Assembly: GCA_004297315.1 (NCBI GenBank) | Contig: SCTU01000179.1 | Span: 1 to 5,614, forward strand | Reading direction: 5' to 3' | Source: Dehalococcoidia bacterium | Lineage (GTDB): Bacteria > Chloroflexota > Dehalococcoidia > UBA2979 | DNA length: 5,614 nucleotides | Part shown: one piece after another, positions 1-5,282 of the stretch | Layout: the number at the start of each line of letters is the position of its first letter | How positions within the stretch are numbered: position 1 is the stretch's first letter | Notes under the pieces: model-generated | Told to the model about the DNA's origin: nothing | The model's input: the letters and a program-made list of their open reading frames with translations, nothing else | Database searches by the model: none | Made by a program: the position numbers and the translations under genes

Positions 1-124
1 CCGCGATCGCCACGGTGACGAGGACGCCGCTCAACGCTGAAGGGGAGATGCCGATCCGCGCAGCAACCGCGGCGCGGCTGGCATGCGCAAGGCCAGAGAA
101 CCTCGACAGGCCGCCTCCGGACAT
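1..124 (-). CDS. Possible N-terminal fragment of a hydrophobic (membrane transporter-like) protein, truncated by the window edge
   Basis: The minus strand is open from an ATG at 122-124 to the left edge, giving 41 residues plus one base. A GGAG lies 5 bases upstream of this ATG. The peptide has a Ser/Gly-rich start, a short basic Ala-rich stretch (SRAAVAARIGIS, residues 16-27), then a hydrophobic run (ALSGVLVTVAIA, 30-41) that looks like the start of a membrane helix. About 80% of third codon positions are G or C, as expected for a real gene here. The 'ARxGISxxAL' pattern followed by a hydrophobic helix is reminiscent of major facilitator or exchanger N-termini, but it is too short to assign and could also be read as a helix-turn-helix. 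The frame stays open upstream to a stop at 191-193, so a GTG start at 128-130 is also possible. No function is claimed. Confidence 0.33.
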   Translation of the reverse strand, partial: MSGGGLSRFSGLAHASRAAVAARIGISPSALSGVLVTVAIA

Positions 125-391
125 AAGCACTCCGCTCAGGGCGACCTGCGCATGACGCCATTGAAGTTCGTAACACTCGGTCGGGGACTTTCAAATCGGT
201 GGAGCACGACCGTGCGTCGTTCTGTGCCGCATTCCCTGAACGGCGACGGGATCTCGCGCCGATTGGGGCTTGCGAACATTCCCCGCCGTCGGGTGCGGCC
301 AGATCGGTGTACCGCATGCGGGGCGCGGACCGCGTCGATCACGCAGAAGTGAGCTCAGCGCCGCAACATGCACGGTGGCGCGAGCGGGCGT
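125..391. other. Gene-free stretch
   Basis: I see no supportable gene on either strand between the left-edge ORF and the stop codon of the DUF998 gene. Open frames here are short, rich in Arg, Pro and Ser, overlap one another on both strands and have no convincing ribosome binding site, as expected for random high-GC DNA. No RNA gene, strong hairpin with a T-tract, or mobile-element end was recognised. Apart from the weak promoter at 167-194, its content is unexplained. Confidence 0.5.
167..194 (-). promoter_or_regulatory. Weak candidate sigma70-like promoter for the left-edge minus-strand ORF
   Basis: On the minus strand TTGAAA (189-194) matches the -35 consensus at five of six positions. 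It lies 16 bases from TACGAA (167-172), which matches the -10 consensus at only three of six. Transcription would begin about 35-40 bases before the ATG at 124. The stretch is AT-richer than its surroundings. The -10 element is poor, so this is a candidate only. Confidence 0.22.
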
Positions 392-1033
392 TCAGTCCGG
401 ACGGCTCCCGAGCAGATAGCCGCCGAACGCCGCCTGCCAGAGCGTCACCGGATACACCGCCCAGCGTTCGATGCCGCCGGCCCCGAGTTCCACGTAGATC
501 GTCGAAGACTTGGCGAAGATCAGGACGGCGAGACTCGCGAGCGCCGCCGTCCCCATGAGCGCGGAGATGTACTTCAACGGTCCGGCAGACACGCGTGCTG
601 AGCACATCGCAGCAACACCACCGAACAGCAGCGCGAACAGCGCGGCGGCTCGATGCAACACGAGGTGGTCTTCCGGGAAGACGCCCACCCCCACGTCGCC
701 CACGCCCTGGAGCAGCAGGGCGACGACCACGGGCCGCATGCCCGCCGTGCGCCGGAGACCGTACGCGGCGCCGATGAGCAGGCCACCGGAGCCAACCATC
801 GCAAGGTTGAAGATCGTCGCCGATGGTTGCAGCACCAGGCCACCGGGATCGGGCGCTCCGCCGAGATCGCTGATCTCGTTCTGGTGCGTGGTGTACGCGC
901 CGGCCCTCGGATCCTGGTAGAGCGCCTCACTCGTGATGATCGCCATGAGTGTGACTACGCCGGCCACGAGGAGCGCACCGCCGCTGACGGCGCGCACGTC
1001 GGCTGATCTCGCGAGGCGTTCGAGGACCATCAT
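392..1033 (-). CDS. DUF998 family integral membrane protein
   Basis: The product is a 213-residue polytopic membrane protein of unknown biochemical function. Six hydrophobic segments can be picked out near residues 14-36, 72-95, 100-118, 126-147, 154-175 and 191-209. Motifs I associate with DUF998 are present: ISDLG (54-58) in the first loop, GVGVFPEDH (115-123) followed by H127, and GIERWAVYP (187-195) before the last helix. Two ATGs are adjacent (1031-1033 and 1028-1030). The AGGAG at 1037-1041 is 3 bases from the first and 6 from the second, so the second may be the true start. The gene begins 43 bases after the stop of the upstream acyl-CoA synthetase gene on the same strand, so the two are probably co-transcribed. 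That spacing alone does not show a shared function. The family call rests on recalled motifs, not on a search. Confidence 0.85.
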   Translation of the reverse strand: MMVLERLARSADVRAVSGGALLVAGVVTLMAIITSEALYQDPRAGAYTTHQNEISDLGGAPDPGGLVLQPSATIFNLAMVGSGGLLIGAAYGLRRTAGMRPVVVALLLQGVGDVGVGVFPEDHLVLHRAAALFALLFGGVAAMCSARVSAGPLKYISALMGTAALASLAVLIFAKSSTIYVELGAGGIERWAVYPVTLWQAAFGGYLLGSRPD

Positions 1034-1076
1034 TTGCTCCTCGCGCGGTCGCGCAGCGCTGCAGCCGGCGGACCCG

Positions 1077-2507
1077 CTAGTCCTTCGTCCGCGCCCCGAG
1101 TTCCTCGTAGAACGCGCGGACGCGGCCCAGGGCCTGCGCGCCGGCCCGGAACGAGGAGAAGACAGGGAAGCCCGCTTGCGCGACGTGGAAGCGCGCGCGG
1201 GTGCTGACTTCCTCCTGCCCGCCCATACCGCCGCCCGCCGGGATCAGCGCAACGACGGGCTGGCCGGTCTTCGTCCGGTACGCCGCCATCAAGGCCAGCA
1301 TGCCGTCCAAGTGCTCCGTGCTCTTGTCGAAGTCACGAGTCTGCAACTCGATCGCGACGCCCTCGATGACGGGGTCGTCCGCGAGGATCTCGAGGATCTT
1401 CTGCAGGTTGTCCGTTTCCCGTCCCAGGGTGGAGGAGGCGTCGAACGGGTTGCGGTATGAGCCACCGATCGTCACGAAGAAGGCGCCGAGACGCTCGTAC
1501 GAAGACTCGGAGAGTTCAGGGACCTCGAACCCGGCGCGCTCGAACTGGTCGGTGATAGCGACGGACTGGCCGCCGGTCATCGCGACGAGCGCGAGGTTCT
1601 TCCGGCTGGAGGGAGGTGTATGGACGAGTGCGGCAATCGTCTCGACAGTGTCTTCGAGGCTCTCCGTCGAAATCGCGCCGCACTGACGGATCAGCGACAT
1701 CCAGATCGCGTCGTCTGAGGCGAGCGAGGCGGTGTGGGACTTCACGGCGCGTGCGCCCGACTTCGTGCGCCCGCCGCGCCAGATGATCACGGGCTTCTTC
1801 TTGGTGCCCTCGCGCAGCAGCTCAAAGAAACGCCGCCCGGCACGGATGCCTTCGAGATACATCGCAATCGCGGGAGTGTCCGGGTCTTCCAGCAGGTATT
1901 CGAGGTAGTCCGCCTCGTTGAGGACGGCCGCGTTGCCGATCGAGATCGTGCGCGTGACCGGGACTCCCACGCGTTGCGAACCCATGGTCATCCCGATGCC
2001 ATGCGTCCCGGATTGCGACACGATCGAGATCGCGCCGCCTTCACCTTTCTCCTGCCCGGCCATGAACTTCACGCCCAGCTGCCGGTTGTAGATGCCCATG
2101 CAGTTGGGGCCGACGAGCGGCATCGCAGCCTCGCTCGCCATCGCGACGATCTTCGCCTGCAATTCGATGCCGACCGGCTCCCCAGTCTCCACGAAGCCGG
2201 AGGTGAACATCGCCACGCCGCCGACCTGCTTCTTCACCGCGTCAGCGACGATGAATGGCGCGACATTGCGGGGGACCGCGCAGATCACGAGGTCGACCGG
2301 TCCGGGTATCTCCATCAGGCCGCGGAAATTCCTGATCCCCTTGGCTTCAATACCGGGGATCTCCTTCTCGTCGAGCTGGACCGAGTAGAGGTCACCCGTG
2401 AACTCGGCGCAGTTGGAGAGCCACTGGTAGTTAGGGCCCTTATCGCCAACGACCGCAATGCTCGTCGGGTTCAGGGTGCGATGCAGTCGCGCGCGGTCTA
2501 CGGTCAT
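1077..2507 (-). CDS. Acyl-CoA synthetase (NDP-forming) alpha-type subunit / CoA-binding protein, no ATP-grasp domain
   Basis: The 476-residue product has the alpha-subunit layout of ADP-forming acetate/acyl-CoA ligases, which interconvert acyl-CoA, ADP and phosphate with free acid, CoA and ATP through a phosphohistidine. In order: a Rossmann CoA-binding domain (about 1-140, with SIAVVG at 16-21 and GPNCMG at 133-138); a succinyl-CoA ligase-like domain (about 155-295, with SQSG at 164-167 and SHTASLA at 257-263, where H258 is the expected phosphorylated histidine); and a further ligase-like domain (about 300-470, with MTGGQS at 310-315 and NPFDASS at 353-359). It ends without an ATP-grasp (beta) domain, so it should need a separate partner that is not visible here. 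The glycine-rich loop after SIAVVG reads GDKGPNYQWL rather than the common GAS-type sequence. The ATG is preceded by a near-ideal Shine-Dalgarno and a promoter. Substrate cannot be read from sequence. A cytoplasmic location is expected. Confidence 0.9.
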   Translation of the reverse strand: MTVDRARLHRTLNPTSIAVVGDKGPNYQWLSNCAEFTGDLYSVQLDEKEIPGIEAKGIRNFRGLMEIPGPVDLVICAVPRNVAPFIVADAVKKQVGGVAMFTSGFVETGEPVGIELQAKIVAMASEAAMPLVGPNCMGIYNRQLGVKFMAGQEKGEGGAISIVSQSGTHGIGMTMGSQRVGVPVTRTISIGNAAVLNEADYLEYLLEDPDTPAIAMYLEGIRAGRRFFELLREGTKKKPVIIWRGGRTKSGARAVKSHTASLASDDAIWMSLIRQCGAISTESLEDTVETIAALVHTPPSSRKNLALVAMTGGQSVAITDQFERAGFEVPELSESSYERLGAFFVTIGGSYRNPFDASSTLGRETDNLQKILEILADDPVIEGVAIELQTRDFDKSTEHLDGMLALMAAYRTKTGQPVVALIPAGGGMGGQEEVSTRARFHVAQAGFPVFSSFRAGAQALGRVRAFYEELGARTKD

Positions 2508-2511
2508 GGGA

Positions 2512-2521
2512 GATCACCTCC
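2512..2521 (-). promoter_or_regulatory. Unusually complete Shine-Dalgarno sequence for the acyl-CoA synthetase gene
   Basis: On the minus strand the 10 bases read GGAGGTGATC, complementary over their full length to the conserved 3' end of bacterial 16S rRNA. The GGAGG core ends 9 bases before the ATG at 2505-2507. It fixes the start of the gene and suggests efficient initiation. The other ribosome binding sites in the window are only 4-6 bases long. Confidence 0.8.
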
Positions 2522-2542
2522 GGCGGTGGCTGCCGCGCCCGA

Positions 2543-2594
2543 CCCAACTGGGCCAGCAGAGGCGCCGGCATCGTATCGACGGCCCAGTAGTGGG
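2543..2594. repeat. Imperfect inverted repeat flanking the -10 element (possible operator)
   Basis: ACTGGGCC at 2547-2554 is mirrored exactly by GGCCCAGT at 2581-2588. The outer CCCA (2543-2546) and TGGG (2591-2594) extend the dyad with a two-base bulge. The arms bracket the -10 element at 2570-2575 and the right arm lies in the promoter spacer, as expected for a repressor site or a leader hairpin. A further CTGGGCC occurs at 2610-2616, just upstream of the -35. There is no T-tract, so it is not a typical intrinsic terminator. The role is inferred from position only. Confidence 0.4.
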
Positions 2595-2598
2595 ACAA
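2570..2598 (-). promoter_or_regulatory. Sigma70-like promoter for the acyl-CoA synthetase/DUF998 unit
   Basis: On the minus strand TTGTCC (2593-2598, four of six matches to TTGACA) and TACGAT (2570-2575, four of six to TATAAT) are separated by exactly 17 bases. Transcription would start near 2563, giving a leader of about 55 bases that ends in the strong ribosome binding site. It is the best-spaced promoter candidate I found in the window. Confidence 0.5.
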
Positions 2599-2710
2599 CC
2601 CGAATTCGCCTGGGCCGGAATGTGCTCTTTGATTTGCGCTGAATCCCCGGGCGACCGGCTAGGCTCCGCCGGGCTCGGCGCGTCGTCGTCATATCACCAG
2701 CGTTTTCATG

Positions 2711-2794
2711 TGGTGCCGGGGGTGGGACTCGAACCCACACGCCTTGCGGCCGCGGGGTTTAAGCCCGCTGCGTCTGCCGTTTCGCCACCCCGGC
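2711..2794 (-). tRNA. tRNA-Leu (anticodon UAA), CCA encoded
   Basis: Read on the minus strand, the 84 bases fold as a class II tRNA. The acceptor stem pairs GCCGGGG (2788-2794) with CCCCGGC (2715-2721), followed by discriminator A (2714) and an encoded CCA (2711-2713). The anticodon stem is GCGGG/CCCGC around the loop CTTAAAC, placing UAA at positions 34-36, which reads UUA leucine codons (and UUG by wobble). A 13-base variable arm pairs GCC with GGC around GCAA, as leucine tRNAs require. The T arm is GTGGG-TTCGAGT-CCCAC. The D loop carries the expected GG. All stems are intact, so the gene looks functional. It lies 91 bases downstream of the NTF2-like lipoprotein gene on the same strand. Confidence 0.96.
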
Positions 2795-2825
2795 GTTGTT
2801 TGCCCTCGATCGCCGTGTTTCGACG

Positions 2826-2846
2826 GTTGCCCGTCCAGTTGCCCGT
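2826..2846. repeat. Short perfect direct repeat upstream of the tRNA gene
   Basis: GTTGCCCGT occurs at 2826-2834 and again at 2838-2846, a 12-base period with a CCA spacer, just upstream of the tRNA-Leu on its coding strand. A partial related TTTGCCCT lies closer to the tRNA (about 2799-2806). It could be a regulatory site or chance similarity in GC-rich DNA. Confidence 0.3.
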
Positions 2847-2885
2847 AGTATGCCGCACCCTCGCGCCCGGCGCTCCGGCCGCGCG

Positions 2886-3446
2886 CTAGCGCTGCGCGCC
2901 GGCCTGCGAAGCGACGAACGCGGCGGTCACCGTGTCCGAGAGGTCGAAGGAGACGCGGACCGACGAGATCTTGTCGTCTTTCACTTCAATCGCGAAGAAC
3001 TGGATCACCCGGTCGACGTTGGCGCGACGCGTGCCATCGGTTTGCAGTTCGAGGCGGATGATCGGGGAGGCGGCGGTGTCGGCGCTGAGTAGCCGGAGCT
3101 GATGATGTGCCGCCACGTCGCGTGCGAGCTCGCGCTGCACCGCCGGCTTCCCCACGCAGGCGCGAGGAGGGCATTGCCCGCCACGCTCCCAGACGATGTC
3201 CTCGGTAACGGCCGTCAAGGCTTCGTCCGCATCCCCTCGGTTCACGGCGTCCACCAGCCGACGAAACGACGCCACTCGAGGCGAATCAAGCCCGGTGGCC
3301 GCGGTCGTTGCCTGTGCGGGGGCAGTCGACGCCGCGGCCGGCGTTGTGGGTGGGGGGCTCGATGCCGGCTGGGGAGACGAGGCGTCACTGCCGCAGGCGT
3401 TCGCGAATAGCAACGCCGTACCGACGATCAAGGTGATGCGCTTCAC
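2886..3446 (-). CDS. NTF2-like (SnoaL-type) domain lipoprotein
   Basis: The 186-residue product starts with a signal peptide: KR at 2-3, hydrophobic 4-15, then ANAC with Cys18 as the likely lipidated residue. The lipobox is atypical because position -3 is Ala rather than Leu. A low-complexity Ser/Pro/Ala/Thr linker (about 19-52) is the usual spacer between membrane and domain. Residues about 58-175 resemble the SnoaL/NTF2-like cone fold: a helix (FRRLVDAVNRGDADEAL, 61-77), TEDIVWE (81-87), then a strand-rich half with IQFFAIEVKDDKISSVRV (148-165). Cys92 and Cys97 (CPPRAC) could form a disulfide outside the cytoplasm. The start is GTG (3444-3446), chosen because it gives a clean signal peptide, although only GAGG abuts it. 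It begins 40 bases after the MaoC gene stop on the same strand. NTF2-like domains bind or convert small ligands, and no ligand or catalytic role can be assigned. Confidence 0.75.
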   Translation of the reverse strand: MKRITLIVGTALLFANACGSDASSPQPASSPPPTTPAAASTAPAQATTAATGLDSPRVASFRRLVDAVNRGDADEALTAVTEDIVWERGGQCPPRACVGKPAVQRELARDVAAHHQLRLLSADTAASPIIRLELQTDGTRRANVDRVIQFFAIEVKDDKISSVRVSFDLSDTVTAAFVASQAGAQR

Positions 3447-3486
3447 CCTCGATCCAGCGATCCCGGTCGACCCAGGCCTCAGCCTC

Positions 3487-3921
3487 TCAGGCCCGGCTCG
3501 GGAGTACCACCACGGCGTGGCCGGGGCAGGTCGGCTGGCCTTCCTGGTTCACCACGTTCATGTCGAGGTACACGCGATGTTCGCCGTCCTCGACGCGCTT
3601 GTCGGTGATCTTCCCGGTGACGGTGAGGACGTCGTTCTTCTGGTTGATCGCACGGAACTGCACGCCGACCTCGCGGATCTCCGCCTCGTCCCCGATCCAG
3701 TCGCGGAGGGCGTCGAGCATGTACGTGTAGCGCAGGTTTCCCATCCCGAACGCCCCGCGCTCGTTCAGGGCGGCTCGGCCGGCCTCATCGTCCATGTGGA
3801 TGTAGACGAACTCGTCGTTCACCGCCGCGTAGCGGTTCCAGTTCATGAAGTCGGTCTTGCGCGACCACGCAGGGATCTCGTCGCCGACCTTGACATCCTC
3901 GAAGTGAACGTTGACAGGCAT
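3487..3921 (-). CDS. MaoC-like dehydratase, single hot-dog domain
   Basis: The 144-residue product is a single hot-dog domain of the MaoC/(R)-enoyl-CoA hydratase family, which adds water across 2-enoyl-CoA or removes it from 3-hydroxyacyl-CoA. The N-terminal FEDVKVGDEIP (7-17) is typical of the family. The hydratase motif region is RYAAVNDEFVYIHMDDEAGR (30-49). Aligned on His42, the position usually occupied by the catalytic Asp of D-x-N-P-x-H is Glu37, with Asp36 one residue earlier, and the usual N-P is V-Y. Later strands (VGVQFRAINQKNDVLTVTGK, 85-104, and the C-terminal GHAVVVLP) fit the fold. An AGGAG lies 6 bases before the ATG. The gene follows a second hot-dog gene after 27 bases, so the products probably form a heteromer, as in HadA-HadB type enzymes. 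The substrate is unknown. Confidence 0.85.
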   Translation of the reverse strand: MPVNVHFEDVKVGDEIPAWSRKTDFMNWNRYAAVNDEFVYIHMDDEAGRAALNERGAFGMGNLRYTYMLDALRDWIGDEAEIREVGVQFRAINQKNDVLTVTGKITDKRVEDGEHRVYLDMNVVNQEGQPTCPGHAVVVLPSRA

Positions 3922-3948
3922 GTGGGACTCCTTCCAGAGCCGCGGGGG

Positions 3949-4440
3949 TTAGTAGCGAATGCCGGTCGAGATGCGCGTCTTCACCAGCTCGCCGCGCTGG
4001 TTCCGCCACTCCATCTCGGTCTCGGTGAACAGCGTGAGGCCGAGGCGGGTCGTGCGTTCGTTCCAGTCCTTCAACCGCGTGCGCGAGGTGATCACGTCGC
4101 CCGGGCGCATCGGTACGCCGAAGGTCTCCACCTGGCCGCCGTTCATCCCCCGTGTGCCGGGCGCGGTGCGTGGGCCGTCCACCTCGCGTCCCGGTTGCCG
4201 CTCGATTGGCCAGGCGAAGGGGTTGAAGTCCTGCGGGGCGATGATCCCGCCCCAGCGGGTGCCCTTCGCGTACTCAGCGTCCCAGTAGATCCGAGGCGGC
4301 TTCTCCGGCCAGTACGACGCGAGCGCCCACTTCCGGATGTCCGATTCCGAGACCGGGAACGCAACGCGTTCGTTCTCCCAGACGCCTTGCTTCTGCAGCA
4401 TCTCCGGCGTGACCAGCGTCTCCACCTGTTCGGACGTCAT
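3949..4440 (-). CDS. MaoC N-terminal-domain (FAS1-like dehydratase) protein
   Basis: The 163-residue product resembles the MaoC_dehydrat_N / FAS1-like dehydratase half, a hot-dog domain that typically partners a catalytic MaoC domain. Visible landmarks are DIRKWALAS (34-42), IYWDAEYAKGTRWGGIIAP (51-69), which matches the family's 'Y-x-D-x-E-Y-A-x-x-x-R-x-G-G-I-x-A-P' block, GVPMRPGDVI (108-117), and a C-terminal ELVKTRISTGIRY. The hydratase signature D-x-N-P-x-H is absent where expected (WPEKPPRIYW), so it is probably the non-catalytic or substrate-channel subunit. The ATG at 4438-4440 is chosen because AGGAG (4447-4451) lies 6 bases upstream. The frame stays open to 4665, but that extension runs antisense through trmH and is rejected. 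It is the first gene of a minus-strand unit with the MaoC-like dehydratase and possibly the lipoprotein. Confidence 0.83.
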   Translation of the reverse strand: MTSEQVETLVTPEMLQKQGVWENERVAFPVSESDIRKWALASYWPEKPPRIYWDAEYAKGTRWGGIIAPQDFNPFAWPIERQPGREVDGPRTAPGTRGMNGGQVETFGVPMRPGDVITSRTRLKDWNERTTRLGLTLFTETEMEWRNQRGELVKTRISTGIRY

Positions 4441-4466
4441 CGCTGACTCCTCTCCGCCCTCCGAAG

Positions 4467-4500
4467 TCTGGCGCCGGAGGCGGACACGAGTGTAATGATC
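4467..4500. promoter_or_regulatory. Candidate promoter region in the divergent intergenic gap
   Basis: The 115-base gap between the MaoC-type gene and trmH must hold start signals for both directions. Its only AT-rich patch is around 4487-4500. On the plus strand TGTAAT (4491-4496) matches the -10 consensus at five of six positions, but the nearest -35 (TCTGGC, 4467-4472) is very weak. On the minus strand TACACT (4489-4494) matches four of six with no recognisable -35. Which gene it serves is unclear. Confidence 0.25.
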
Positions 4501-4555
4501 CCTGTCACCCTCCCGCGGCGGCCCCCTATCCTCGACGGACGCCGAAGGAGCCCTG

Positions 4556-5137
4556 ATGCCGACACCGGAACGCCTGGCGCGGATGCGCGCCGTCCTCGAG
4601 CGGCGGCAGCGTGACCTGCGGGTGGTCATCGAGCACGTCCGGGACCCGCACAACGCCTCGGCCATCCTGCGGAGCTGCGACGCGCTGGGGGTGCACTCGG
4701 TGCACCTGCTCTACACCGACCAGCCCTCGCCTGAAATCTCGCGGGCCGTCTCGTCCTCCAGCCACCAGTGGCTCGACATCCGGCGGCACAGCGACCCTCA
4801 GGAACTCGTCGACACGCTCCACGCCGAAGGCATCCCCCTGTACGTCACGCGCCGGGACGAGGGCGCCCGGGTGCTCGTCGACGTCGATTTCACCGGCCCG
4901 GCGGCCGTCGTGTTCGGGAATGAGCATCGTGGCTGCTCGGAGGAGGTCGCGGCCGTGGCAGATGGCGCAATCTGGATTCCGATGGTGGGGATGGTCGAGT
5001 CCTTCAACGTCTCGGTTTCGGCCGCCATCGTCCTGGCGGAGGCATACCGCCAGCGCGCGGCCGCCGGAATGCTCGCCCCTCACTGGGATCCCTGGCGGGC
5101 GCGGATCTTCGAAGACTGGCGCGCTCGCGAGGGATGA
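4556..5137 (+). CDS. trmH: TrmH-type tRNA (guanosine-2'-O-)-methyltransferase, SPOUT/SpoU family
   Basis: The 193-residue product resembles TrmH, which uses S-adenosylmethionine to 2'-O-methylate G18 in the tRNA D loop. After an N-terminal TPERLARMRAVLERRQ (3-18), all three SpoU motifs are present: motif 1 NASAILRSCDALG (33-45) with N33 and the catalytic-type R39; motif 2 FGNEHRGCSEE (120-130) with E123; and motif 3 IPMVGMVESFNVSVSAA (141-157) with N151, forming the trefoil-knot cofactor site. The C-terminal EAYRQRAAAGM (162-172) matches the TrmH tail. Its length is close to that of the roughly 194-residue Thermus enzyme and shorter than the E. coli one (about 229). AAGGAG (4545-4550) lies 5 bases before the ATG. 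The gene is transcribed divergently from the MaoC pair. A paralogue acting on another RNA position cannot be excluded, but motif context and length favour TrmH. Confidence 0.88.
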   Translation: MPTPERLARMRAVLERRQRDLRVVIEHVRDPHNASAILRSCDALGVHSVHLLYTDQPSPEISRAVSSSSHQWLDIRRHSDPQELVDTLHAEGIPLYVTRRDEGARVLVDVDFTGPAAVVFGNEHRGCSEEVAAVADGAIWIPMVGMVESFNVSVSAAIVLAEAYRQRAAAGMLAPHWDPWRARIFEDWRAREG

Positions 5138-5197
5138 CCGCCTAGATTCGCCCCGGCAGAGATCTATCTGACGGTCGACGGCGTACCTTCCCTAGAG

Positions 5198-5217
5198 CAC
5201 GCGCGATTACGCGCGTG
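5198..5217. repeat. Perfect 8-bp inverted repeat between trmH and the solute-binding protein gene
   Basis: CACGCGCG (5198-5205) and CGCGCGTG (5210-5217) are perfectly complementary around a 4-base ATTA loop. In RNA this would be a stable hairpin. No T-tract follows on either strand, so a Rho-independent terminator is not well supported. It lies 61 bases downstream of trmH and 65 bases upstream of the next start codon, where it could be a terminator lacking a U-tract, a leader hairpin or an operator. Confidence 0.45.
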
Positions 5218-5269
5218 GTGGAGTCGCGCGACCCGGCGGGCAAAGGGTTTCCGCGGGACAGGCAGACCT

Positions 5270-5275
5270 AGGAGG
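5270..5275 (+). promoter_or_regulatory. Ribosome binding site that decides the GTG start of the solute-binding protein
   Basis: AGGAGG lies 7 bases before GTG at 5283-5285 and only 4 bases before an in-frame TTG at 5280-5282. The spacing favours the GTG. There is no in-frame ATG before the Tat signal, so this site is the key evidence for the gene start. Confidence 0.75.
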
Positions 5276-5282
5276 GGTATTG

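Noticed and set aside
83..352. Plus-strand 89-codon frame and overlapping frames in the left intergenic stretch
   Set aside because: They have no ribosome binding site, biased basic composition and mutually overlapping frames on both strands. Nothing supports coding.
1734..2642. Plus-strand open frame of 302 codons opposite the acyl-CoA synthetase
   Set aside because: It is an antisense shadow rich in Arg, His and Asp, with no recognisable motif and no good ribosome binding site. The minus-strand gene is well supported.
2667..2680. CGCCG-GGCT-CGGCG hairpin downstream of the tRNA as a terminator
   Set aside because: The stem is only 5 bp and no T-run follows on the minus strand. Such stems are frequent in DNA of this GC content.
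3196..4446. Plus-strand open frame of 416 codons opposite the MaoC pair and lipoprotein
   Set aside because: It is antisense to three genes with recognisable domains and ribosome binding sites. Its Val/Arg/His-rich translation has no domain character, and long antisense frames are common in high-GC DNA.
4441..4665. N-terminal extension of the MaoC N-terminal-type protein up to 4665
   Set aside because: The extension is Arg/Ser-rich, overlaps trmH antisense and lacks a ribosome binding site. The internal ATG at 4438-4440 has AGGAG at ideal spacing and begins the family-like sequence.
4526..5083. Minus-strand open frame of 185 codons opposite trmH
   Set aside because: It mirrors the trmH coding sequence and has a low-complexity Arg/His/Asp composition. 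The plus strand carries all three SpoU motifs.
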